A stretch of 64,000 nucleotides of DNA from Linnemannia hyalina (GCA_019671135.1 JAHRHY010000014.1:556001-620000), one strand, 5' to 3'. Counted from the first letter of the stretch, positions 34,362 to 47,478 are shown. The notes: generated by a model not told the origin, from the letters alone. Translations and numbers: made by a program.

Positions 34362-37300
34362 ATGAATATGACAGAAAGTCCACCGTCCATGCAAATGGGC
34401 GACATCCCGAGACTACCCATGCCGCCTTCGACCACCGTCGTCCCCGCGAACGAGTACTATGCGAATGCGAATTATATCTCCCGCCACCGCTCCATCAGCA
34501 GTGTAAGTTTTTTTTTTTTTTTTCATTTTCGAGTGATGAGGAAGGGACAGGCTGTCGTTCGCCCGTTCGTTGAGCGTGGATTTAGCAAAAAGAAAAGAAT
34601 GGTTTTCTATGGGAATATGGAGGAGTAGGACGAGTAGTGCGCGGAGAAGAAGGGAGATCGGACGATATTAGCGTGCATCAGTCTTTTCTGGGGCTAATTT
34701 TGATGACGATGATGGATAGGATGATAGATGGTGCGGGGGTGATCCTCGCTTTTTATCACTTTTATTTTTCCGTTGTCGCCTCAAATGAAAAGAGGGAAGG
34801 AAGATCTGGGCAATAGGATCCTTTCCAACCAGAATGAACGAGTGATATCACCTCTCCTTGTCTTTGGTTCTTTTGTTTTCTTTGCATGAAAACCACCGAT
34901 TCACACCCTCTTTTATTCGTCCATTGACTTTCGACGAAATCAAAAGAGGAGATGGCGAAACCGCAATGCAAGGGGAAAGGGAAAGGGAAGAGGAAGGGGG
35001 CTAGAGATAATATTGTACCGATAAGTCGTTATCGATTGCCATCCTCATGTCTGCACGTTTTCCCCTTTGTTTTTACTTGCATTAACATCGTCGTCATACT
35101 GAAATGACAACATACACAAATTAGTCGTCAAAGTCAAGTAGTCAGTACGCAAACGACGTTGCCGAACAGGCAGAGTCCGGAGGTGGCACCACAAAGTACA
35201 GACGCCAGAGGAGAGCTTCTCACGGTAAGTACACTCTGTTCTAGGTGCCTTTCCCTCCCCTTTATTTGTTTAGAATGAATGATGCAACCAATTTCAATTA
35301 CTCAACATGTTGGCCGACTGGTTCGTAGATGACAAGGCATTCAAGCCACGCAGGTTTTTGATCGACGTAGAGGAGACGCAGAGACTGATACTGGAGCAAG
35401 AGGACACTGACGGCGACTTCCAGATCACAGTCAACGACATTGGACCCAAGGTCATCACGCTCGGTACCGCAGACTCTGCAGGATTCAACAAGTACGACAT
35501 CCGCGGCACTTACATGCTCAGTAACCTCCTCCAGGAACTCTCCCTCGCCCAGGACTATGGCCGTAAATACGTTGTCCTGGATGAGGCCAGGTTGAACGAG
35601 AACCCTGTCGATCGATTGTCACGTATGATCCGTCATCACTTCTGGGATGGGTTGACGAGACGCATTGATGCTGAGGGATTGGAAATGATTTCGAATGATC
35701 CCAAGAACCGGTCCAAGAATACGGCGCCGAGGATATATGTCCCCTTTGGAGAGGATGAGGTTCTGGAGTACTACAAGGGGGTGAGCGTTAGCAAACCTAA
35801 CCTGGGGTTGGAAGTCGAGCAGCTGCCCAAGGACATCACACCCAAGTATGTCCAGTCGATTAACGAGAAGCCCGGGATTCTAGCTTTGGCTATGACCAAG
35901 CATGTGGAGGAGGATGGGTCAGAGACCCTGAAGGGCGTGCCCTTTGTTGTGCCCGGTGGTCGGTTTAACGAGATGTATGGCTGGGATTCGTACTTTGAGT
36001 CACTGGGACTGTTGATCGATGGACGGTTGGAGCTGGCCAAGGGGATGGTGGATAACTTTGTGTACGAGATTCAGCATTATGGCAAGATCCTCAACGCCAA
36101 CCGTAGCTACTACCTCACTAGGACCCAACCGCCCTTCCTGACAGACATGATGCTCAAGGTCTATGATCGACTCCCCTTCAGTCTGGAGGCCGAGAACAAG
36201 AAGTGGCTGGCTGTGACCCTGGCCGCCGCCATCAAGGAGTACCTGACGGTCTGGATGTCCCAGCCCCGATACGACCCTATCTCGGGTCTGTCTCGGTTCT
36301 ATAGCGAGGGCGTCGGTATGCCACCCGAGACTGAGGCGACGCATTTCGATCATGTTATCAAGCCCTTTGCTGATGCCATGGGCCTGTCGATCGAGGTCTA
36401 TAGCAAGTTGTACAACGAAGGGACGGTGATTGAGCCCGAGTTGGATACGTACTTTAAGCATGATCGTGCTGTGCGTGAGTCTGGTCATGACACGACGTAT
36501 CGGTTGGACAATTGCTGCGCTGATTTGGCGACGATTGATCTGAACGCGTTGTTGTACAAGTATGAGATCGACATTGCCGAGACTATCCAGAACATCTATG
36601 GAGATTCGTTCGAGACGCCACACTATGACTGCTACGACACGTTGGCCCAGGAGGAGAAGGAGGAAAAGACGGAGAGTGAACAGGAGAAAATGTCGGGGGA
36701 GAGGATGATGATGCACACGTCGGAGCAGTGGTTTGAGCGAGCGCGGATCCGGCAGGAGAAGCTGAACCGATACTGTTGGAACGAGGAGCGAGGCATGTTC
36801 TTTGATTATGATACCCGGCTCGAGACCATGTGCACCTACGAGAGTGTCACCACCTTTTATGCCATGTGGGCCGGATGTGCCGACCGTGACAAAGCCGAGC
36901 GCATGATGTATGTTCCATATTTATTCGTTTTTTCTCAGCCATTGATTGAGAGTTGAATTTGACGCTAACTCTTTTTTTTTTTTGTATCAAAATCATAGGA
37001 CAACGGCACTTCCGTTGTTCGAGGTAACGGGAGGCCTGGTATCGGGTACAGAGTCATCCCGCGGCTTCATCACGCTCGCGAGACCCAACCGGCAGTGGGA
37101 CTTTCCCTTTGGATGGGCGCCTCACCAGATCATCTCTTGGATTGGCTTTGAAAAGTATGGTTACATGGAGGAAGCTAAACGCACCTGCTACCGCTGGCTC
37201 TACACGTAAGTCCTCGTCTCCCTCTATCATCATTGGTTCGGGCTATCTTGAAACTCTGGTCTATGTTAAGAGAGGAGAGCCAGACGTCTTTCATCGTATA

Positions 37301-37867
37301 ACACACTAACCCCACCCGTTCGTTTTTTCACAAATACTCCGCGTTTGTAGAATCACAAAGTCATTCGTAGACTTTAACGGTGTGGTCCCCGAAAAGTTCG
37401 ACATTGTCAACATGACCCACAAAGTCGAAGTCGAGTACGGGAACGTCGGTGTCGATTTCAAGTTTATCCCACGTGAGGGGTTTGGATGGATGAATGCCAG
37501 TTATCAAGTTGGACTTGGGTATATGGACCGCGGGTTGCGTCGTGCTTTGGGTGCGGTGATGGACCCGACTAAGGTGTTTAAGAGCCGCAGTAAGGCTTTT
37601 TTGCTTGCCAACGCCAACGCCAACGCCGCCAAGATTATGGAGTGTATCAACAAACTCGACATTAGCGACAAGGCTGGAGGCGAAGGTGGTATTGTTGGTA
37701 GTAACGACAGCCGCAACAACGGCGAGATCCAGCACAGTATTGAACAACAACAACAACAACAACTACTTTATCCATCCGAGCAGCACCATCACCCAGTCAG
37801 ACTCCAGGGACCGGTTGTGCAACCTCTCGATGTCACCACACGCCTCCTCCGCCCTCATCGGACGTAA
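34362..37867 (+). CDS. neutral trehalase (GH37), PKA/Ca-regulated type
   Basis: Cytosolic alpha,alpha-trehalase that releases glucose from stored trehalose. Five exons, 34362-34502, 35125-35224, 35329-36907, 36999-37205 and 37351-37867, give 847 residues. Exon 2 encodes a protein-kinase-A-type site, RRQRRAS, with the serine at about 79. The Ca-binding motif EDTDGDFQITVND follows at about 105-117. Family signature 1 is PGGRFNEMYGWDSYF (about 289-303) and signature 2 is QWDFPFGWAP (about 639-648). No signal peptide, as expected for the neutral class. It is longer than usual: an acidic Glu/Lys/Met-rich insertion sits at about 525-548, and the C-terminus adds a tail with a Gln run (CAA repeat near 37745-37763). 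Intron 1 is 622 bp. The regulatory exon fits the known phosphorylation and 14-3-3 control of yeast Nth1. Confidence 0.95.
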
Positions 37868-38215
37868 AAAAAAAAAAAACATTACAATATCCCTCGCTAT
37901 ATGGGATCAACAACACAAGGGACATTCAAAAACAAGCACAGGAGGAGGAGGAGGAGGGAAGGGGGAGGGGGGGATCTGTACAGAACTGAACAAAGCCGAA
38001 CAACAATGAACGACTTTCGCCTTACAAATAAAAAAGCAATAGTCAACACTTTTTTCTTTTTTTTTTGTCCACTTGTTCGCTCCATGATTTAGGTTCATTT
38101 GAAAAAATATATTTGTCTATCGATATTTCATCGTCCATCATCAGCATCATCTGCTGTTATCATCCTGGGACGCGCACAAAAAGGGCACAAGGGTGGGAAA
38201 GGGGGGGGGAATGGC

Positions 38216-39969
38216 TTATTGCCTCTTCTTTCCAGATGTAACTTGTGGACTGCTGCTGCTGCTGCTGCTTGCGCCGCCAGTCGAGAACTTTGCGAGGGTG
38301 GCCGAGATGTCGGGCATCTCAAAGCTGGGCATCTTCATATCGTCCTGCATTCCCTGCATCTCTTCCATTGCCTCAGAGTCTATTTTGTATCACGATTTGA
38401 AGAATAGAAAAGGTGGGGAGTGGTTAGAATTAGAATGTAACGTAAAGATGTTAAAAGTAAGACATGATAATGAGCGAAAACACATACCCATGTTGGCCAT
38501 AAGCTTGGGCATGACAAAGAGCTATTATATAAAGAGAGAAAGTTTGGATAGTGGACGGTATGGTTAGTTCCAGTCTTCGTCTCACTCCCCCCCTCCATGT
38601 TCCTACTAGGAAAAAAAAAGGTCTTCACAAATGTTACCATCAAGACACTGGCTCCCATCATCAACATCATGGGGTTGGCGAACAACGACGAGAGCTTGAA
38701 CCCTTCACGAGGCTATCAATCCAATGATAACAAAAAAAAAAGACGACCTGTCAGTAAAGCATATCCAGTTTACGGAACAGATCACATTCATCCTACAATG
38801 ACGACCTAAAGTGAAAAGCCATGAACAACGCAAACCATGGCTCCAGCCCATAACTTACGACGAAGAAAGTGGTGGGTGCGCGGGGGACGAGGGTGAGAGG
38901 AAGCTGGAGAGGGTTATCGTTGTTGGACCAATCGAATCCCAAGCTGACCAAGTTGGCCTTGGTCTCCTTTCCTGCAAGTGTCACCTTGACCTGTTTGATC
39001 CATCGAAAATAATAAAACAATATCAAATCCAGACCGTGGGTTGTTCCAGCGTAAAGATGGTGTGTCGGCGGTGGTGTGGCAAGATATGAAACAAGGAGAG
39101 ACTTGCTGTTAGAGAGTTGCAAAAGCGGACATGGATAATACACATCCAATAATCCACTATGACAATATCTGTCCAGAATTACGTACGGTGGGGTAGGTGT
39201 ACTGTGGGCTCTGGACCTCCAGAAGGTATGTTCCTTCAGGGACATTGGCGCTACGACATTTTCAAACGGAAGGCGTAATGTATGTTAGAGTCATTGGTCG
39301 TTGGGGCGTTGAATCCAGTCCATATTCCTGTCATCCATCGCAACCAGCAAGCTCAGCTTACAAGATGAATTTTCCGTCCTTAGTAATCATGGACGAGTAC
39401 TGGCCTCCGCTGAGAAGAACGCGGGTCTGAGGCGAAAGTTCTGTTACGAATGCAAATATGGAAACGAAAAGGTATGTTAGGCAATCATCGTTCCATTTTG
39501 ATATTTCCCCAGGTTCATGTCCTGAACACCGTCGTGAATGCAAAACTGGACGTATATATATACCTCTGGGGTGGGCGTTCTCGCCAAATCCGACGAGAAA
39601 GCCATTGAGTTCGGCGGCAGAAACAGACGACAAGCTGGAATAGAGGTTGAACATGGGATAGAATAAAAATTTCAGGTGTCAATCGTCCGTTTATCTTTGC
39701 ATGCCGACAACTTGTTGGTAGTTCACTGTCTTTCCTGCCCCAAAAACACAATGTCCTGTTTGTTCCTGCGCAGGGCTATTCCTGAACAATGAGGTTTGTC
39801 CTGATGCAGCACGCCTTCTTCCATCATGTCTTTCATCTGAGAGTGACTCCTGTGTACTCCTGATGACGCTGTGTGTACGCTTGTGTGAATGCGTTTTCTC
39901 TCTCTACCTGAGGAGAGCGACGACGGCGACGGTGAGTGCCGCGATGGGGCGTGAGAAGATGCTCTTCAT
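38216..39969 (-). CDS. EMC7: ER membrane protein complex subunit 7
   Basis: Subunit of the EMC insertase that places membrane proteins in the ER. Eight small exons: 39969-39908, 39634-39564, 39440-39362, 39250-39187, 38990-38859, 38712-38638, 38521-38488 and 38379-38216. They give 226 residues with consistent phases. Residues 1-26 are a signal peptide (MKSIFSRPIAALTVAVVALL). The luminal beta-sandwich has RVLLSGGQYSSMITKDGKF and NVPEGTYLLEVQSPQYTYP, matching the DUF2012 core. A membrane segment follows the conserved FANPMMLMMGASVLM (about 147-168). The cytosolic tail is Met/Glu-rich, with a Ser run and a basic end (GKKRQ). Exons 1, 2 and 7 are only 34-71 bp, so automatic gene finders may miss parts. 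It converges with trehalase (349 bp apart). Confidence 0.93.
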
Positions 39970-40451
39970 AGTGATGGGTCGAGTTTTGTGGTTGTCGGTG
40001 AGTGAAGAGAGAAGAATGGAAAAAAGGATGATGATCTGCTGGCACCTGTGAGCACTTGTGCTGTCGCGCGAACGGCGCAAGAAGTGACTGTCGAGCGAAC
40101 GGCTTGGAAATTTCACACACACTTCTTACTGCTGGACATGGAGCTACGCGCCACCAATTCAAATAACCACTTCTTTCATGGTCAACAAGTTCGCCATTTT
40201 TTTGTCTGTTTGGAACGAACAACACACGCTGGGTGTTCTTTCAGCTTTTTGGTTTTATTTTGTGTGGCTAATGGGGGTTTTTTTGGTGTGTAGATAGTTA
40301 AGATGCATGTGAAATAATGGATTGTAGTTGTTAAATAAGAAAGACACAGAGGATCAAATATCCTGCCGCCAGGGCAAGACATTGTCAACCGGCGCTCGCT
40401 CTCTATCGTTGTGAATCGTATCTCTCTCATCACACTTCTTGAGTAGTGTCA
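39970..40451. other. EMC7 upstream region
   Basis: Promoter of EMC7 and 3' end of the glyoxal-oxidase-like gene, both on the minus strand. Nothing else recognised. Confidence 0.5.
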
Positions 40452-42752
40452 TTAATTCAAGATAAAGTGGATGGCCTTGGAGGGGACACCGTTGTTCAAC
40501 ATGTGAATGTAGTGGGGACCGGGAGGCATCAAGTTGGCATTAGGAGGCATTGCAACAGAAAAGGTAATCTTGGTGCCATCCTCGGAGGTCTTGGTCGACA
40601 CCAGCTTGGTCACTCTCTGCGACATGTGCGTGCTGTGAGTGACAAAACCGCGGTGACCGAGCATAAAGGTCACATCAGGCTCGTACTTGTCCGTGGCCTT
40701 GACATCGATCACAATATCCAGCTTCTGATCGTACGTCAACTTCTCGGGGATTTCGCTCACAATCTCGGGTCTCTCCAAGTCTGTGGTCAAGTAGGGAGGG
40801 GTGAAGGACTCGACGCGGTACTCGGTGGGGAAAGGCACGTCATTGAAACGGACTTCCGAGTTCTGGTTCGATCCGGCGACAAAGACGGTACCGTCAGGCA
40901 AGAGAGTAGCAACAGAGTGGTACATGCGGGCAATGTTGCTGGGAGTCCACTCCGTGAAGCGCTCGCCAAGACGTGCATCGGGATCGTAAACAACAGGGGT
41001 ATAGATGGGGTTCGAGGCGCGCAAGAATCCAGCGTATCCGATTTGAGCTCCGTTCAACAACATAATCTTTCCATCGGCGAGAATAACGGCGTCCGACATG
41101 AGGCGAGGGGTGGGCATCTCGTCCATCTCCCACTGAGGATCATCGGCATGAAGGTTGATACGACCGCAAGACGAGAGTGCGTTGGAACGAGTTGTCATGG
41201 CCTCGGATCCTCCGCAAACGAGAACCTCGTGGGCGTAGTTCTTGGCGGGGTCCAGAGGCAAAAGCACATGCGATCCTGTCAAGGGGTAAGAACGAGGTCC
41301 TCCAGGAAGGTCGGGGAGGCGCTTGATCTCTTTCCGAAGTTCGATGCTGTAGATGCAGGACTTTTGGTTGGCAAAGATGTAGAGGTTTCCGTCGGGGAGG
41401 GAGTAAACGTTGGGGTACAGGTTGTTGGGCATGGCATCGACCATGAAGGGCATGTGCACTGGCTGGAAGTCGGCAGCTTTGGGGTAGAACTCCCAGGTGG
41501 GGTTGTTGGTGGCCAAACGGTTGATGGCGAGAGATTCGTTGCTTCCTCCGAGGATAAAGAGATCTCCTGAAGGCAAGGTGGTGAACGAGACATACCAACG
41601 GTTTCCTGTCATCTCCCAGACGGGGTCTTCAGGGTTCTCGATCCATTCGCACGAGTTGTCCTCGCAAGGCTGCCACATGCGCAATGACTGGAAGCCCTTG
41701 GTAGCAACAAAGGTGTGTGTTTGCTATAAAAAATGAAATGCAATCGCATGGACTCTTGTTAGTTGGACACTTGCGCCAAGGCCGTTACCATCAGCATCAT
41801 CATCATGTCGACAACTGAACATAGGGGACTTACGCGAGCCTCAGCACCTCCTCCGCTAATGAGTGTTCCGTTGGGCAAGAATCCTCCTCCAGAGCAGAAG
41901 GTGTTGGTGGCGACATCTAAGACTCTGTATTCGTTGGTCTCGATATCGTATTCGACAGTGTGGGCGGCTTTGCCAGAGGGCAACTTTGCAGGGTTGTTTT
42001 CGGCCTTGTCGATGATGAGCATCTTTTTTGGTGTGACCAGAGCAATATGCTGGGCAGCGACACCGGTGAGACCGACGACCTTGAACGAACCCTTGGGCTG
42101 CGTGGGGATGGGCTTGGGCTTCTCGCCTGCAGCAGGTGCAGGAGGAACTGTGGAGAAGGCGAAGGGCTGGCAGACTCCGTTGAAACTAGCAGTGGCGTCG
42201 CAACCATTACCGCAGGCCAAGCGCGAGTTTCCGCAGTGGCCATGCTATTTTGGTTGAATTTGTTTTATCATAAAAAATATAGGTACGTTAGTCACCACCG
42301 TATCCACTTCGTAGCCTTTTGTTTAGAGCCGACACGACGTTGGTTCTCATTGAGTGCAATTATCAGTTATGCACGAATCAAAACGAGAGGAAGGGAAAAA
42401 GTGGCAGGGAGAAGGAGTAGAGGGCTACTTGTGTTGGTGGTAGGGCTGGCAGAAGAGGGAGGGGGAAGGGGAGTGTCGTGGCAGGAAGAGCAGGTGTGGT
42501 TGGCTGTTGACTACAACTGACAAGACTAGCAGTAGGCTGTGTACAGTTGTCGTTCAGTGATGACTGAGTTGAGATCGAGTTGGACTAGATCGCAGTGTTG
42601 AGTAGGGGAGAGATTCTTACAGGACTGCAACATGGGGTCTGTTCAGGGCAGGCGAGACCATTGTTGTATTTGCATGCGGCGGCGTCGGCGGTGAAGGAGA
42701 GGGAAATGAGAGAGGCAGCGAGGATGAGCCCCAGCTTGTGGATGAACACCAT
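40452..42752 (-). CDS. secreted copper radical oxidase, glyoxal/galactose oxidase type (AA5)
   Basis: Extracellular enzyme that oxidises aldehydes or alcohols and makes H2O2. Three exons, 42752-42621, 42244-41834 and 41723-40452, give 604 residues. Residues 1-26 are a signal peptide. A Cys-rich module with paired cysteines follows (CKYNNGLACPEQTPCC then HGHCGNSRLACGNGC), resembling chitin-binding-type Cys domains. The Kelch/galactose-oxidase body holds the radical-cofactor cysteine in TNTFCSGGG (about C161), the partner tyrosine in NRWYVS (about Y225), the copper ligands in ARMYHS (about Y449 and H450) and a His in FVTHSTHMSQR (about H544). The DUF1929 domain ends the protein. All expected active-site residues are present. 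Substrate (glyoxal, galactose or other) is not decided by these motifs. It diverges from MSH4 across 885 bp. Confidence 0.9.
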
Positions 42753-43637
42753 CTTGGTTAGTGTTTGATGTAGTCGTTAGTTGTCGTTGATAGAAGGGTC
42801 GTCTATGTGTATGTGAGCGAGTATTGTGGGTATAAAGAGAGAGAGGGATGAGGTAGGTCTAGGGAATGCAAGGGAGTGGGGTGGGAGATGGGAGTGAATG
42901 GGAGAATGGGAGAATGGGAGAATGAGAGATTGAAGAACAAGAGTAAAGACAAGAAGGAAGAAAGGAAGAAAGGAAGAAAGGATAAAAGAAAGAGGTCCTT
43001 TTATGCTTGTGTGTGCATGTGAAATGTGTGTGTGGATAATAATGGGAGTGTGCCAAATAAATGAAGGAGGAGTGTAGAGTAGTGTCCCAGACCAATTTGT
43101 ATTAATAGAGCAACTGACGGTTTATTTTTGGGTCGTTCTTGCCGTGATACGCCCACCTGCGTCCTCTCTCCGCAGAGGAGAAGAGAAAATGGGCGCGGGC
43201 GTGACTGAGGCAAGTGTTGGCTGGGCTGGACAGGGGGCACACATGGGAAGAGCGTGGCGGTGCAGCTTATCTCTCCATCTCTCCAGTGAGGGCACACACT
43301 CGTTTGCACAAACATATCGAAACACTGACCATTGTCCTGCTGGTTGCTGGTAGACTATCAAGCGCTTATTACATTCGCCTATTGTGCATTCGCATGAAAC
43401 TGCAGGACACAGAACACATTTCTCTTTGTCTGACCGCGAAACTTCCTTCAAGCAACAACAATCGTCATCTGACTGTCTAGAAAAGACTGAGCGCCATACT
43501 ATTTCTATTTTCATCAATCCATTTCTCTCCTCTCTCCTCTCTCCTCTCTCCTCTCTCCTCCGCACCACCCCCATCGCCCAACATTAATCTGCCTCCCCCG
43601 ATCGCGATCGCTCATCGTTCCGTATCGCTGCGTCGTC
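42753..43637. promoter_or_regulatory. divergent promoter region between the copper oxidase and MSH4
   Basis: Both flanking genes start from this interval. It carries GAAGGAAA-type purine repeats at about 42955-42990, a GGGAGAAT reiteration at about 42898-42925 and a CTCTCCT heptamer repeat at about 43527-43562. No defined binding sites can be named. Confidence 0.55.
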
Positions 43638-46600
43638 ATGGACAAACAAAACGCCACACCCATCCGCCACTCCGCCCCTGCATCTGCATCCGTATCCGGC
43701 TCTGCAACATCGCCACGTTTACCTACAATAACTATGCCCACGCGATCCAGTACAAGAGAGTCAACCCCTGCTTCCATTTCCCATGCCTCTGTTCGCTCTT
43801 ACCGCTCAGGAACTGGCTCCAGCTATAACGCACAGTCCAGCAACCAAAAGGCTGACAGCTCTCATTCACGTTCAAACACCCGTCGCTCCAAACAGTCAGG
43901 TGCTGCCTCTTCAAAATCGACTGGTGGCAAGGACGGACAGAGCTTTGTCGCAGCCGTTGTCGAAGGTCGAGGCACCGGCGCAGAGGTCGGGATGTGCTTC
44001 TGTGATCTCAAAACCAGCGAGGTCATCCTTTGTCAGGTACAGACAGGCACTTTGTTCAACCTCTTGGCTCTTGTCTTGTTCTCTTCATCTGGGGATAACT
44101 AAGCCTTTCAACATCGTTTTCGCCATTCCTTTCAACCAGATCGCAGACTCGCAGACATATGTCAGGACGCTACAAAAACTGAACCTCTACGAACCAGCAG
44201 AGGTAACAACTGAACCACGGATCACTTGTGAGGGAACTATGGAGCCAAAGCTAAAATTCTAACTCCTCCGCACCTTTCTGTCAATGCGCTAATAGATCCT
44301 GGTGCCAACAACGGCGGTGGACCCAGTCAACTCCAAGCTGGTCAACATCATCAAGGAGACGATGCCAGCCAGCACCATTACACCGATTGCTCGTCGATCC
44401 TTCAACGATACCACAGGTACCCATTTTCGTTGACGCATGTGTACTTTTGCCACCATTTTTTTTCTTTCAAAATCTATTAAGCTTAATTTTTCTTTCCCAT
44501 AGGACTGGAGTACATCAAAAGGTATATCGTCAAGGAAGGGTCGGCTTCATTGCTACTCGGGATCCCCACAAAGTACTTTTGTCTGGCCGCGACTGCTGCT
44601 GTCATGCAACACATCAAAGAGTCCCGTCATGCCGTCTTTCTCAACCACTCAGTCCGGTTCAAGTACCAGATCTGCACTGGGAGCATGGTCATTGACTGTG
44701 CAACTGCGCGCAATCTAGAGTTGACAATGAACCTTTCCAGTCAGAACGACAAGGATACGCTTTTTGGGATCTTGAACGAAACCTTGACTCCCATGGGTGC
44801 TCGACTTCTCCGGTCCAACATCTTACAGCCCCTGACTGATGAACAGACGATCCAGACTCGCTTGGACTCTGTTCAGGAACTGTCTCAAGTCGAGGATCGA
44901 TTCTACGCCCTCAAGACCTCGCTCAAGACTCTAATCGATGTCGATCATCTGATCACGTCTTTCATCCAGGTCCCCACCAAGCCTAGCATCAAACATTCGG
45001 AACAGTGTATCAACCATGTCATCAACCTCAAGCATACGCTGCATGCCATCACCAGCGTCGCTGAATCTCTCGGGCCTTGTCAGAACAGACTCTTGGTGAC
45101 GATCCTTCGGCTCTTGACGGACCCTCGGCTGGAAAAGTTCTCGGGTCTCATCGATGAAGTGATCGAAAAGAATGTAATGCTGGAGAAGACAGCTGTTGGA
45201 ATCAGGCACCAGCGCTGTTTCGCTGTCAAGGCTGGCTGCAACGGTCTACTCGATGTCGCACGACAGACCTACAAGGAGACCTGTAACGACATTTTGGATG
45301 TCACCAACTGTTATGTGCAGGAATACGGCATCAACCTCAAGGTCCAGTTCAACGTTACGATGGGTTACTACTATACGACAACGGTCGACCAGCTCGGTGG
45401 CAACGAGGTGCCCTTGGTCTTCATCAATGTTGTCAAGAAGGGAAAATCTCTGACGTTTACCACTCTGGAGCTAGTCAAGAAGAACGCAAAGATTAACGAC
45501 TCGCTGACGGAGGTATACCTGATGTCTGATAAGATCGTCAGCGACCTTTCAAGCAACATTCGTGTCGAGATCGGCGCTTTGTACAAGGCATCCGAAGCTA
45601 TCGCGATGCTCGACATGTTGCTATCATTTGCCCACCAATGTACCATCGGCGACTTTGTCCGGCCAGAGTTCACCGACACCCTGGTCATCAAGCAAGGACG
45701 GCACCCTATTCTTGAAAAGATCTCTTCGACGGCGTTCATCTCCAACGACACATATGCGGGATCAGCTAACACCTTTCAAATCATTACTGGTCCTAACATG
45801 AGTGGCAAATCGACCTATCTTCGTCAAGTTGCCCTGTTGACCATCATGGCTCAAATCGCCAGCTTGTAAATCTATTTGTTTTAGTATTCTCAACACAACG
45901 CGCGCTCCATCGTGAAGGAGCCACTTTGATTAATGTTCAACTCTCGTCTAATTTGACTACTCCTAGCGTGCCAGCAGAATACGCGTCCTTTCGCATCATT
46001 GATCAGGTAACTGAAGTCACCAGCTGTGTGCAGTTTTTCCCCTCAAGCGAGCCCAAAGCAGTACAAGGATGTCACCAACACGAGGTTTATTTGCTCTTTT
46101 ACATGACATGATAGTTGCTGAGCCGGATCTGCAATGATGACTGCATAGAGCTGAACGCGTCTACTTTCATGACGGAGATGAAAGAGACTGCTTACATTGT
46201 CGAGAACGCAACAAAGAAGAGTCTTGTCATTATCGATGAGCTTGGTCGAGGTAAATATGAATTTAGTGCTGACCATGAGAGGCTGTCAGTCAGCGTCTAG
46301 AATACCCTCCTAATCAATGTGTTCACTTGCGTGTTGAACAATTAGGCACTTCTACGCACGATGGCCTTGCGATCGCGTTTGCGGTCTGCGAAGAGTTGAT
46401 TCACAACAGATCGCTGGTTTTCTTCGCGACACACTTTCAGGAACTGACCTCTACTCTGACAGCCTACCACAATGTGGTTAACTTGCATCTCGAGACAGAG
46501 GTATGCCAATTGCCTGTTTACTATTTTGAGTATTATCACTTTTTTATACTTATATTTTTCATGCGGTGTCTATTCGATTAGATGACACGAGATGAGGGAC

Positions 46601-47216
46601 AGAAGCCAGGGATCTCGTACAAGTATCGGCTTGTGAAGGGTTCAGCGAAAGAAGAGCATTATGGTATGCTAACATGCAATTACACTCAAGTGATTGATTG
46701 ATTACCTTGAACCCTTGATACATGAACCCATTGTTGACCCTCGTTTTTTTTGTCATAATTAACACTTAAAGGTCTCTCATTGGCGAAAACCTTAAACTTG
46801 CCTCACGACATCTTGACTCGTGCAGAGGTTGTTTCGATTCGATTGATGGACCTCCAAGAGTCTGCCCGTCGTCATTCCGAGAGCAACAGAATTGTTTCTC
46901 GCCGACGAGCTCTAGCCCAGGTTAGCATTGCTCTTGGATGCTTTTGTGTTGCTAGTTGCGTGGGTGACTGATATTCCTGACATATGGCTATGCTTTGCGT
47001 GCACCTCACAAGTAGGCCGCTCACGATTGCGTTCTTATCCAGGAGGCAGCAAAAGGAATGACGGATGAGGAACTCGTCGTTGCCCTGCACGATGTGCAGC
47101 AGACAGCAATGAGGCACCTGTTGGCGATCCCTCGTGAGGAACAGGACATAGACAAGGACAAGGACAAGGACAAGGGCAAGAGTGCGAAGAGAGACAGCGG
47201 TGTTGTAATGGGATAG
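43638..47216 (+). CDS. MSH4: MutS homologue 4 (meiotic crossover factor)
   Basis: Msh4 forms a heterodimer with Msh5 that stabilises recombination intermediates in meiosis. Ten exons: 43638-44036, 44140-44202, 44296-44416, 44503-45865, 45967-46006, 46115-46250, 46346-46500, 46582-46663, 46772-46920 and 47043-47216. They give 893 residues. The N-terminus (1-110) is Ser-rich and disordered; the mismatch-binding domain I is absent, as in the family. MutS connector, core and clamp regions follow. The ATPase has Walker [10 protein letters not shown] (about 624-632), [18 protein letters not shown] (Walker B) and [31 protein letters not shown] fits Msh4. The C-terminus ends in a Lys/Asp repeat ([10 protein letters not shown]) from a GACAAG hexamer array near 47152-47178. 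All key ATPase residues are intact, which implies selection for meiosis. Confidence 0.95.
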
Positions 47217-47478
47217 ATAAATAGCCCAGATATGTGGCCGATAAAAGACGAGTCCACGTCCTCCCCAACCTACTTAATTCTTTCCCTTGTGGGCTGTGGA
47301 CGTCGGGGACAAGTGAGCATTAGCTCCAAAAGTAGCGCTTACTTTTCACTCCGTTAGCACGCTCTTTTCTTATTTTTGAGTATATTTTTGTTTTCTTCTT
47401 CCTTCTGCCCTTCATCCATCTTCCACCTTTCTTCCTTCTCCACCCATCCACTCTCATCACTACATCAAACATCCGTGC

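Noticed and set aside
36000..36716. Minus-strand frame of 238 codons
   Set aside because: Antisense to the conserved trehalase catalytic exon.
40446..41570. Plus-strand frame of 374 codons
   Set aside because: Antisense to the copper oxidase exon that carries the active-site motifs.
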